DNA of 8,823 nucleotides from Aquiflexum sp041749095 (GCF_041749095.1 NZ_JBGTCA010000184.1:1-8823), one strand, 5' to 3'. Positions 1 to 6,498 are shown, numbered from the stretch's first letter. Notes: generated from the letters alone by a model not told the origin. A program made the numbers and translations.

Positions 1-978
1 TCAGGTGGAATTTCTCTTCTATACATTACTTTCGGTGGGCTTTGGGCGGTTGTGATCACAGACTTTACCCAATTCATTGTTCAGCTTTTGGCAGGTGTAG
101 TGATGTTTGTGGCGGTATTACAATATATGGATGGGTTTGAAAGTATCTTGACCATTTGGGATCAGCTTCCTGCTGAAAACAGTCAACCTTTCAACGAACC
201 ATACGGTGCCGGTTTTGCCCTGGCTTTTTTATTCATCAATTTCCTTTCCTACAATGGAGGTCAATGGAATCTGGCTACCAGGTATATTTCATCTCCTTCC
301 GAAAATCAGGCCATCAAAGCAGCAAGACTTTCGGGGATTTTATACCTGATTTGGCCCTTGATTTTATTTTTCCCCATGTGGGCAGCACCGATTTTATTAC
401 CTGATTTGATTGACCCCAGTCAGTCTTACGGCGAACTTACGCTGTTGCTCTTACCATCGGGTTTGGTAGGATTGGTCATTGCTTCCTTATTTGCCAATAC
501 CATGTCCATGACCTCCTCAGACATCAATACCATTTCCGCAGTGATCACACGGGATATTTTGCCCACGTTTTCGGAAAAGTTCGGTCATGGCAAATCGTCA
601 TTGGCAATTGCCAGGATTACCACATTCATTTTCACCAGCATGACCATACTGATCGCACTTCAATATGAATACTTTGGTGGAATACTGGGCTTGATTATTT
701 CCTGGTTTGGTGCTTTGGTAGGCCCGATTGCCATCCCAATGCTTTTTGGGCTAATCCCCGCTTTCAGGTCCTGTGGGCCGATTGCAGCCATTGGATCTAT
801 ATTTTCAGGATTGTTGACATTTATTTTGACCAAAAACATTGAAATCAGTAGTTTGGCTTTACAGGTCAGTTTACCTTTGATAGTATCTGCCATAGTCTAT
901 GTAGGTATCGGATTGATCCAGATTAAAAAGGTTCCGGAAAATGTTAAATCGCTTCTTAAATCCATAAGTCAAGAATAA
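1..978 (+). CDS. Sodium:solute symporter (SSS family), C-terminal part, 5' end outside window
   Basis: Inner-membrane secondary transporter that should use the sodium gradient to import a solute. The frame is open from base 1 (reads SGGISLLYITFGGLWAV), so the GTG at 52 is internal and not a start. About 325 residues are visible; SSS proteins usually have 500-550, so roughly the first 200 are missing. Recognition rests on the family signature YxTxGGLWAVxxTDxxQ at the beginning, the segment NLATRYISS followed by a hydrophobic span, and the polar TSSDINTISA stretch with its trailing Asp (fragment residues about 171-186), which matches the core-helix region that carries Ser/Thr sodium ligands in this family. 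Several further hydrophobic helices follow, then a short basic tail. It ends 2 bases before the NagB-NagA gene, so the two are probably co-transcribed. That suggests an amino sugar or sialic-acid-like substrate, but the sequence alone does not fix the substrate. Confidence 0.9.
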   Translation, partial: SGGISLLYITFGGLWAVVITDFTQFIVQLLAGVVMFVAVLQYMDGFESILTIWDQLPAENSQPFNEPYGAGFALAFLFINFLSYNGGQWNLATRYISSPSENQAIKAARLSGILYLIWPLILFFPMWAAPILLPDLIDPSQSYGELTLLLLPSGLVGLVIASLFANTMSMTSSDINTISAVITRDILPTFSEKFGHGKSSLAIARITTFIFTSMTILIALQYEYFGGILGLIISWFGALVGPIAIPMLFGLIPAFRSCGPIAAIGSIFSGLLTFILTKNIEISSLALQVSLPLIVSAIVYVGIGLIQIKKVPENVKSLLKSISQE

Positions 979-980
979 AA

Positions 981-2852
981 ATGGAGGTAAATGTTTTCGA
1001 TTCGAGGAAAGAAATGGGTAAGGCTGCAGCAAAAGCTGTGGCATCAAAAATCCTTGAACTTCTGGCCAAAAAAGAATGCATTAGGATGGTATTTGCAGCG
1101 GCACCTTCCCAAAATGAGTTTCTGAAATCTTTGCTCAACATCATGGATATCCCCTGGAACAGGATCATAGCATTTCATATGGATGAATACCTTGGACTTC
1201 CAAAAGAACATCCCGCTCTTTTTGCCAATTTTCTCAAAAGGAAAATATTTGGTCATATCCCATTTAAGGAAATACACCTGATTGATGGCAACAATGATCC
1301 AGGGGCAGAATGTCTCCGGTACGCGGCCCTTATTGAGGAATCACCTATTGATATTGTCTGCATGGGTATAGGTGAAAATGGACATATTGCTTTCAATGAT
1401 CCTCCTGTAGCAGCATTCGATGATCCTGCTACAGTAAAAAAAGTAGCACTTGATGCAGCATGCCGGCAGCAGCAGGTAAACGACGGCTGTTTTCCCAATC
1501 TGGAGGAAGTCCCGAAACATGCCCTGACCCTTACCGTTCCCGCACTGTTAAATGCCGATTTTATCTCCTGTGTTGTGCCGGGTAAAAACAAGCAAAAAGC
1601 TTTGACTCAGGCGCTTTCAGGCTCTATAGAAACCCTTTGCCCTGCTTCGATTTTGAGGCTGCATGGGAACTGTCAGCTTTTCACTGATAAAGATTCGTAT
1701 CCGAATCCCGTCACTAATGGTAATGAGAAAGAACTGATCGGGGAAGATTGTATCTCAGGAAATCTGGCTTTCTTAAATTCCTCCGGGAAGTATTTCCTGA
1801 CCAGAATACGACCTTTGGCAAGCTATTTTAATTCAAAGCTAATTTTTGGTCCTGGACTGGTGGATTTGCAGGTAAACGGAGTCAATGGGGTCGATTTCAA
1901 CAATGAAAAAGTTACCGCAGAAGAAATATTAAAAGCCACCCAATACCTGCTTGGCAAGGGAGTAACTGTTTTTTTTCCAACCCTGATAACCAATGAAAAA
2001 AATAAGATCCTTCAAATCCTTAAAACTTTCCGTCAGGCCGTATCCCAAAATTCTTTGATCTCCTCCTGCATTGGTGGTATTCATTTGGAAGGTCCATTTA
2101 TCTCTTCACTTGATGGGGCAAAAGGTGCACATGATGCTAAATACATTCAAACCCCAAACTGGAAATTGATCGAAGAATTTCAGGAAGCTTCAGGTGGAAT
2201 GATAAAACTGATCACTCTGGCACCTGAGTTAGATGGGGCATTAGGCCTGATCAAAAAATGTCGTGAATCAGGAATAAAGGTAACCATTGGGCATACCCTG
2301 GCAACTAATGAGGAAATATCCAGAGCTGTGGAAGAAGGTGCAAGTCTTTCCACCCATTTGGGCAATGCGGTTCCTTTGATGCTTCCCCGTCATCCCAATT
2401 TACTGTGGGACCAATTGGCCCATGATGAATTATTTGCCAGCCTGATCGCAGATGGTTTTCATTTGGGAGAGTCTTTTCTGAAAGTAGTTTTAAAAACCAA
2501 ATGTGAAAAGGCTTTTTTGATAAGTGACAGTACGATGTTTTGTGGAATGGAAGCCGGAGAGTATCGCACTCATATCGGAGAACGAGTGATACTGGAACCA
2601 AACGGAAAACTGTCATTGAAGCATGGAAATGGCCTTTTGGCCGGAGCGTGCAAAAATTTAATTGAGGGAGTACAATTTCTAATTGACAAAAACTTGAAAT
2701 CGCTTTCAGAAGCTTGGAAAATGGGGTCAATTATTCCCAATACTTTTGCGGATTTGGATCAACGAAATGAGGTGGTTGTTTTTTCTTTGGAAGGGGAAAG
2801 TCAGATTCAAGTTCAAAAAGTTATTAAGGAAGGCAAAGTTGTCTCTCAGTAA
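981..2852 (+). CDS. NagB-NagA fusion: glucosamine-6-phosphate deaminase + N-acetylglucosamine-6-phosphate deacetylase
   Basis: Predicted bifunctional cytosolic enzyme of amino-sugar catabolism. The C-terminal half would deacetylate GlcNAc-6-phosphate and the N-terminal half would convert the resulting GlcN-6-phosphate to fructose-6-phosphate and ammonia. Residues about 1-240 are NagB-like: MDEYLGL (67-73, D68 = E. coli D72), GIGENGHIAFND (129-140, H135 = E. coli H143) and GKNKQKAL (201-208, K206 = phosphate-binding Lys). Residues about 258-620 are NagA-like: GPGLVDLQVNG (290-300), HLEGPF with metal ligand E370, KGAH (H384), GHTLAT (H438), STHLGNA (H459), ADGFHL (H494) and SDST with catalytic D516. 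All NagA catalytic positions are present. The NagB motif has Asp140 where E. coli has Glu148. The length of 623 is close to the sum of the separate E. coli enzymes (266 + 382), with a shortened NagA N-terminal beta-sandwich. The frame is uninterrupted. The ATG is 2 bases after the symporter stop, so an operon with translational coupling is likely. Confidence 0.92.
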   Translation: MEVNVFDSRKEMGKAAAKAVASKILELLAKKECIRMVFAAAPSQNEFLKSLLNIMDIPWNRIIAFHMDEYLGLPKEHPALFANFLKRKIFGHIPFKEIHLIDGNNDPGAECLRYAALIEESPIDIVCMGIGENGHIAFNDPPVAAFDDPATVKKVALDAACRQQQVNDGCFPNLEEVPKHALTLTVPALLNADFISCVVPGKNKQKALTQALSGSIETLCPASILRLHGNCQLFTDKDSYPNPVTNGNEKELIGEDCISGNLAFLNSSGKYFLTRIRPLASYFNSKLIFGPGLVDLQVNGVNGVDFNNEKVTAEEILKATQYLLGKGVTVFFPTLITNEKNKILQILKTFRQAVSQNSLISSCIGGIHLEGPFISSLDGAKGAHDAKYIQTPNWKLIEEFQEASGGMIKLITLAPELDGALGLIKKCRESGIKVTIGHTLATNEEISRAVEEGASLSTHLGNAVPLMLPRHPNLLWDQLAHDELFASLIADGFHLGESFLKVVLKTKCEKAFLISDSTMFCGMEAGEYRTHIGERVILEPNGKLSLKHGNGLLAGACKNLIEGVQFLIDKNLKSLSEAWKMGSIIPNTFADLDQRNEVVVFSLEGESQIQVQKVIKEGKVVSQ

Positions 2853-2910
2853 AACTTAAAATAAAACACCTCGTGATTTTAGACCTTTTTTAAAACCGTA
2901 GTAAAACTTT

Positions 2911-2975
2911 TGTCGTGAATTAAAAAAAAGTGTCGTTTAATTTTATTACCTGAAATATTGTCGTAAATTTGACGT
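2911..2975 (+). promoter_or_regulatory. Cluster of TGTCGT-like half-sites upstream of the Fic gene
   Basis: TGTCGT occurs at 2911-2916, 2931-2936 and 2959-2964, and the related TGACGT at 2970-2975. The longer words TGTCGTGAAT (2911-2920) and TGACGTGAAT (2970-2979) differ at one base. The same core appears inverted as GCGACA just before the start codon. Repeats of one core within 85 bases in front of a gene whose product has a winged-helix domain suggest binding sites for that product. Spacing is irregular (20, 28 and 11 bases), so this is a suggestion and not a proven operator array. Confidence 0.45.
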
Positions 2976-2997
2976 GAATAATAAAATTTGCGACAAT
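2957..2997. promoter_or_regulatory. 14-bp inverted repeat over the Fic promoter and start codon, probable operator
   Basis: The left arm ATTGTCGTAAATTT (2957-2970) and right arm AAATTTGCGACAAT (2984-2997) are inverted copies with one mismatch in 14 (2964/2990), separated by 13 bases. The right arm runs into the ATG at 2996. The left arm overlaps a -7-like box. In RNA the single mismatch becomes a G-U wobble, so the message could also fold into a stem that hides the start codon. Either reading gives repression. Because the gene product starts with a winged-helix domain, self-repression is the simplest inference. Confidence 0.65.
2964..2971 (+). promoter_or_regulatory. Putative -7 promoter element of the Fic gene (TAAATTTG)
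   Basis: TAAATTTG fits the Bacteroidota -7 consensus TAnnTTTG exactly. It would place transcription initiation around 2977-2980, giving a leader of fewer than 20 bases. No clear TTG -33 element is seen at the expected distance; the region around 2937-2948 is only T-rich. The box lies almost wholly inside the left arm of the inverted repeat, so a protein bound there would block RNA polymerase. Confidence 0.4.
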
Positions 2998-4396
2998 GGT
3001 AAATATATCCACGAAACGAGATCTTCTGGTAATCAAAGGAATAATAGAGAGATTCCCTTATGGTGCTTCTATTGAGGATATCCTTCATGGTGATGGGGTG
3101 GATTTGGAGTTGAGGACTTTGCAGCGCCGTCTCAAAAAACTGAGAGAGGAAGGAGAGATTTATGCCTCAGGGGGATCGAAATCCACCAAATACCATATTT
3201 CCTATGATCTAAGTATGGTCATGGAAAAAGAGCAGGAAAGACTTATACGTCCCAAAAAGGAGGGGATTTCTATTTCCAAAGAAGGGAAAGGTATTATCAG
3301 CTATTTGTCAAAACCACTTGCGGAAAGAAAAAAGGTCGGTTACAATTTGAACCTTTTGAGATCTTACAGACCAAATTTCGATGCTTATCTGGCATATGAT
3401 GAAATCCACAAATTGACTGTCCTGGGTCAGACCAATAATAAAAATCAACCTGCCGGTACCCATGCCAAGGAAATCCTGAACAGGTTGTTGATTGACCTGT
3501 CCTGGAACTCAAGTAGGCTGGAAGGTAATACCTATTCTTTGTTGGATACCCAAAGGTTGATTGAATTGGGTGAGTCTGCTGAGGGCAAATCCTTGGAGGA
3601 GGCGCAAATGATCATCAATCACAAGGATGCGATTGAGTTTTTGATCCAATTGGGTGAGGAAATTGACTTCAATAAGTATATCCTATTGAATCTTCACGCT
3701 TTATTGGCTGATAACCTGATGCGGGATCCTAATTCAATCGGTATGCTGAGGTCTATTCCGGTTGGCATTTATCAATCGGCTTATACTCCGCTGTCCATCC
3801 CACAATTGATAGCTGAGCAGTTTGATCTGATATTGGAAAAAGCAAAAGCCATTGAGAATCCCTTTGAACAGGCATTCTTCATGATGGTACACCTTCCATA
3901 TTTGCAGCCTTTTGATGATGTCAATAAAAGGACTTCCCGATTGGCGGCCAATATACCCTTGTTCAGGCATAACCTATCTCCGATTTCCTTTGTGGAGGTT
4001 CCAAATGAACTTTATACGCAGGGAATTCTTGGGGTTTATGAATTAAATCAAATGGATCTGTTGAAGGACATCTTTATGTGGGCTTATGAGAAATCTGCTG
4101 TTCGCTATGCAGCGATTCGACAGAATGTAAGCGAGCCGGATCCTTTTAGGACCAAATACAGGGATGAAATCAAAAGTCTGATTACTGAGATCATCTCTGG
4201 AAATATGAGTCCGAAAAAAGGTTCTGATTTGATCAAATCAAAAGCCGCAAAACTTCCGAAAGAAGATCGTGACAAGTTTGCGGAATTTGTGGATGGTGAA
4301 TTACTTGCCATCCACGAAGGGAGTTTTGCAAGGTTCAGGGTTTCTCTTTCTGAATATAGAAATTGGAAATCCAGATGGTTCCCATTGGCAGGCTGA
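2996..4396 (+). CDS. Fic-domain protein with N-terminal winged helix and Gln in place of the catalytic His
   Basis: Fic proteins usually transfer AMP or another phosphate-containing group to a target protein. Residues about 1-70 resemble a winged-helix DNA-binding domain: the helix pair LELRTLQRRLKKLREEGEI, then a GGSKSTKYHI hairpin. The Fic domain spans about 125-370. SSRLEG (172-177) fits the class II inhibitory motif [S/T]xxxE[G/N]. The core loop reads QPFDDVNKRTSR (304-315) against the canonical HPFxDGNGRxxR: the catalytic His is Gln304 and both loop glycines are changed (Val309, Lys311), while Phe306, Asp308, Asn310, Arg312 and Arg315 are kept. I recall a database subfamily with this QPF-DVNKR form, so it may be ancestral to a subgroup and not a recent loss. 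Residues about 380-466 form a charged, mostly helical tail with no motif I recognise. The gene stands alone between terminator-like and operator-like sequences. The Fic fold is secure; AMPylation activity is doubtful. Confidence 0.88.
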   Translation: MVNISTKRDLLVIKGIIERFPYGASIEDILHGDGVDLELRTLQRRLKKLREEGEIYASGGSKSTKYHISYDLSMVMEKEQERLIRPKKEGISISKEGKGIISYLSKPLAERKKVGYNLNLLRSYRPNFDAYLAYDEIHKLTVLGQTNNKNQPAGTHAKEILNRLLIDLSWNSSRLEGNTYSLLDTQRLIELGESAEGKSLEEAQMIINHKDAIEFLIQLGEEIDFNKYILLNLHALLADNLMRDPNSIGMLRSIPVGIYQSAYTPLSIPQLIAEQFDLILEKAKAIENPFEQAFFMMVHLPYLQPFDDVNKRTSRLAANIPLFRHNLSPISFVEVPNELYTQGILGVYELNQMDLLKDIFMWAYEKSAVRYAAIRQNVSEPDPFRTKYRDEIKSLITEIISGNMSPKKGSDLIKSKAAKLPKEDRDKFAEFVDGELLAIHEGSFARFRVSLSEYRNWKSRWFPLAG

Positions 4397-4417
4397 TAAT
4401 ACAGCCTGCTGATGGGA
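4380..4417 (+). terminator. 16-bp hairpin between the convergent Fic and lipoprotein genes
   Basis: The stem 4380-4395 pairs with 4402-4417 around the loop ATAATA. All 16 positions pair in the + strand RNA, two of them as adjacent G-U wobbles, and the inner 8 bp (GCAGGCTG/CAGCCTGC) are perfect. The Fic stop codon (4394-4396) lies in the stem and loop, and the lipoprotein stop begins immediately at 4418. The wobbles become A-C mismatches in the minus-strand RNA, so the hairpin favours the Fic transcript. No long T-run follows in either direction, so it may protect 3' ends or terminate inefficiently. Confidence 0.65.
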
Positions 4418-4936
4418 TTATCTTGACAATTTGGAAGGAACTTCACTGACAGGAGCATCCCATACAATTTTCCAATCCCCGTCAAATTTTTCCCAAAGCA
4501 CTACATAATTGCCTTTGTCTGAAAAGGCAGGCATGGGCGATTGAGAATAAGGTTCAAAGTTCAGGGTATATTTTCCAAGTTCTACTGCAATAGACCCACT
4601 GATTTTGATATCCTGGGTCCTGCGATTAAAATCCCATTTTCCAGCTTTCAAGGATTGTATCCACCAATCGGTAAATGCCTGTTTCCCTACCACCGGAGAT
4701 AAATTGGGTGGAAACTGTACCACATTCGGTGCAAATGCAGAAGCCAAAGAATCCACCATCCCTCTTTTATACCAAGATTCGATCTGGGTATTTTTCTTCT
4801 TAATGATAGATTTTATTGCTTCAATATTTTCAGGATCACCATGGTTTTGACTGGTTTTTTGTTCCTGGCATCCCCATAAAATGATCATCCCTAGCACGAG
4901 GCCGGTTATTTGTAGAACTTTTTGATAATTATACAT
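4418..4936 (-). CDS. Lipoprotein with a SnoaL/DUF4440-like (NTF2-fold) domain
   Basis: A 172-residue predicted lipoprotein. A short basic start, a hydrophobic run (about 8-20) and the lipobox LWGC with Cys23 form a signal peptidase II site, so the mature protein should be anchored in the envelope. The remainder (about 35-165) has the layout of the DUF4440/SnoaL-like NTF2 superfamily: an N-terminal helix with SWYKRGMVDSLASAFAPN (54-71), a region ending in GKQAFTDWW (84-92), and a C-terminal sheet with KGNYVVLWEKFDGDWKIVWD (141-160). These domains serve as small enzymes or ligand-binding scaffolds, and I see no specific catalytic set. The ATG at 4936 is clear. It lies 39 bases downstream of the oxidoreductase stop on the same strand, which suggests one operon and possibly a shared envelope location. 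Confidence 0.8.
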   Translation of the reverse strand: MYNYQKVLQITGLVLGMIILWGCQEQKTSQNHGDPENIEAIKSIIKKKNTQIESWYKRGMVDSLASAFAPNVVQFPPNLSPVVGKQAFTDWWIQSLKAGKWDFNRRTQDIKISGSIAVELGKYTLNFEPYSQSPMPAFSDKGNYVVLWEKFDGDWKIVWDAPVSEVPSKLSR

Positions 4937-4975
4937 TTTGCGCTGTTTTTAAAGGATTATATTATTAATGGCCTG

Positions 4976-6001
4976 TTACTTATTTTGAGCTTTTCCCATC
5001 ATATCTTTGATGAAAACACTTTTTCCGCCCAACCTCTTGCTTTCATCCGCAGCCTCCATAAAAGCGAGGATTTCTAGGGTTTCTTCCGGTTGTACCGGAA
5101 CAAGTCCGGTATCAAAATATTTCACAATTTCCACCAGCAAGGGTTCGTATCCTGCATAAGGACCCAAGACAACATTCCCTGATTCGGTAAATGCCATTCC
5201 TCCATAATTATGTTTGCCGGATCTTGTACCTCTGAATGTCCCTATCCGACCATCTTTCCAAGTTCCGACCACCACATCAGTATCTTTGGTACTGACCCTT
5301 ACCACGGATTCACAGCCTGTTCCCATCACGGTAAACAATATCTCCACCCCGTGAATGCCATACCAGAACAAGTCAGGATGCGTAGGTTCCAATACCGCAG
5401 GACTAAATGCGCTTGCCCCAACAACTGATTTTTTATCGATTTTATCTACTCCTGTGATATACCGTAAGGACGAGGAAGAAAAAACGGGAATTCTATACTT
5501 ATCGGCTGCTTCAAAAATCGCTATCGCATCTTTTAGTGAAGCTGTCATTGGCTTATCAATGAACATCCTCTTTCCGGCTTTGAAAACTTCCATTGCCTGT
5601 TCTAAATGGCGTTTCCCATCATTGGTTTCCAATAAGACCACATCCACTTTATTCATAAGTTCAGCAATGGAACTCACTATTTCAACTCCCGTTTTTTTGA
5701 TCTCCTCGGTGTAACCGGGAATTCTATCCATGCTCGACTTGATATCCCTGCTGCCGTAAGGATAGGCAGCTACCACATGGTAACCAAGGAAATCTTTAGA
5801 ATCTTTATGTCCGTTCAGCACTTTGGTGAAGGCAATGCTATGGGAAGTGTCCAAGCCGATGATACCAACTCTTTTGCCATTCTTTGTTGATTTGATTTCG
5901 GAAAAAACAGATCCTGGAATCATTGATAAACCCAGTCCTGCGGTCAGTATGGAGGTGTTTTTGATAAATTCTCTTCTTGGAAATAAATCTTTATTGGCCA
6001 T
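4976..6001 (-). CDS. Gfo/Idh/MocA-family NAD(P)-dependent oxidoreductase with Tat signal
   Basis: Probable nucleotide-dependent sugar or polyol oxidoreductase, exported through the Tat route. I chose the ATG at 6001 (341 residues, MANKDLFPRREF). The frame extends to a TTG at 6037, but that adds 12 residues without family character ahead of the signal. With the ATG numbering, RR at 9-10 in FPRREFIKN followed by a hydrophobic stretch to about 34 is a twin-arginine signal. A Rossmann motif follows (GIIGLDTSHS, 46-55), then DKP (149-151) in place of the usual EKP cofactor-binding motif, and YGIHGVE with H217, a position commonly used for catalysis or substrate binding. Many Bacteroidota members of this family carry Tat signals and act on plant or mucin glycan sugars. 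The substrate here is unknown. The lipoprotein gene follows 39 bases downstream and the VOC gene is divergent. Confidence 0.87.
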   Translation of the reverse strand: MANKDLFPRREFIKNTSILTAGLGLSMIPGSVFSEIKSTKNGKRVGIIGLDTSHSIAFTKVLNGHKDSKDFLGYHVVAAYPYGSRDIKSSMDRIPGYTEEIKKTGVEIVSSIAELMNKVDVVLLETNDGKRHLEQAMEVFKAGKRMFIDKPMTASLKDAIAIFEAADKYRIPVFSSSSLRYITGVDKIDKKSVVGASAFSPAVLEPTHPDLFWYGIHGVEILFTVMGTGCESVVRVSTKDTDVVVGTWKDGRIGTFRGTRSGKHNYGGMAFTESGNVVLGPYAGYEPLLVEIVKYFDTGLVPVQPEETLEILAFMEAADESKRLGGKSVFIKDMMGKAQNK

Positions 6002-6062
6002 ATCTTTATTGGTGTTATTATATAGTTTATGCTCCAATTTATTTAAATTTATTGTTTAAACC

Positions 6063-6070
6063 CAAACATA
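6063..6070 (-). promoter_or_regulatory. Possible -7 element for the oxidoreductase-lipoprotein pair
   Basis: Read on the minus strand, TATGTTTG fits TAnnTTTG and lies 62 bases upstream of the oxidoreductase ATG, near the start codon of the divergent VOC gene. No -33 TTG is seen at the usual distance, so this is weak. The 70-base divergent gap also has AT-rich palindromes, including GTTTAAAC (6054-6061) and ATTTAAAT (6041-6048 area); no convincing + strand promoter for the VOC gene was found. Confidence 0.25.
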
Positions 6071-6071
6071 T

Positions 6072-6449
6072 ATGAAACACGTGGTCGTAGGCTGGTTTGA
6101 AATACCTGCCTCAAATATGGAAAGAGCAATGGCCTTTTATGAAAATGTCTTTGACTGCAAATTGGATAGGCACAAAATGGATGAAATCGATATGGCGTGG
6201 TTCCCTTGGGACCACACTAAAAGTGGTGCCGGTGGAAGCCTCGTCAAAAATGAAAAATACTACAATTCAAGTACTGAAGGGGTTTTGGTTTATTTTTCGA
6301 GTACTGATGTGGCAATCGAACTTGAGAAAGTTGAACCCGCAGGAGGAAAATTATTACAGAGAAAAACATTGATTTCAGAGGATATAGGATATATGGGATT
6401 GTTTCTGGATACCGAGGGTAATAGGATAGGGATTCATTCTTTGAAATGA
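6072..6449 (+). CDS. VOC-family (glyoxalase/bleomycin-resistance fold) protein
   Basis: A 125-residue cytosolic protein with a single vicinal-oxygen-chelate domain pair. The first beta-alpha unit reads GWFEIPASNMERAMAFYENV (7-26), the usual opening of this superfamily. The second half ends with LDTEGNRIGIHS (112-123), the typical closing strand. The length is normal for a two-repeat VOC protein. It belongs with the small predicted-lyase-like VOC proteins, whose substrates are mostly unknown, and I cannot assign a full metal-ligand set from sequence alone. Possible roles are glyoxalase-like detoxification or ligand binding. It is divergent from the oxidoreductase gene across a 70-base gap, so shared regulation is possible. 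The ATG at 6072 has no visible Shine-Dalgarno sequence. A hairpin plus T-tract follows the stop. Confidence 0.85.
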   Translation: MKHVVVGWFEIPASNMERAMAFYENVFDCKLDRHKMDEIDMAWFPWDHTKSGAGGSLVKNEKYYNSSTEGVLVYFSSTDVAIELEKVEPAGGKLLQRKTLISEDIGYMGLFLDTEGNRIGIHSLK

Positions 6450-6495
6450 TTGGAAATGTGGTTATCGGCTTTCTTTCCAATTGAAATTTTTTTTT
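6449..6495 (+). terminator. Rho-independent terminator of the VOC gene
   Basis: ATTGGAAA (6449-6456) pairs with TTTCCAAT (6474-6481) around a 17-base loop, with two further G-U pairs possible at the base. A run of nine T residues follows at 6487-6495. The stem starts at the last base of the stop codon. The 5-base gap between stem and T-run and the long loop make it suboptimal but plausible. Confidence 0.55.
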
Positions 6496-6498
6496 GGG

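Noticed and set aside
52..54. GTG at 52 as the symporter start
   Set aside because: The frame is open to base 1 and encodes conserved SSS residues before this codon, so the gene simply enters from outside the window.
2305..2730. 141-codon open frame on the minus strand inside the NagA half
   Set aside because: It lies wholly antisense to a well-conserved enzyme domain and has no recognisable protein character.
2863..2880. Possible terminator after the NagB-NagA gene (AAAACAC, loop CTC, GTG, bulge, TTTT)
   Set aside because: Only three G-C-containing pairs plus A-T pairs with a bulge. It is too weak to call in an AT-rich gap, although a terminator should exist somewhere in 2853-2955.
2996..4396. 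Fic gene as the toxin of a toxin-antitoxin pair
   Set aside because: No small antitoxin frame lies on either side, the inhibitory motif is in the same chain, and the catalytic His is absent.
6002..6037. TTG start at 6037, extending the oxidoreductase by 12 residues
   Set aside because: The extension has no family character, while the ATG at 6001 places the twin-arginine motif at a normal distance from the N-terminus.
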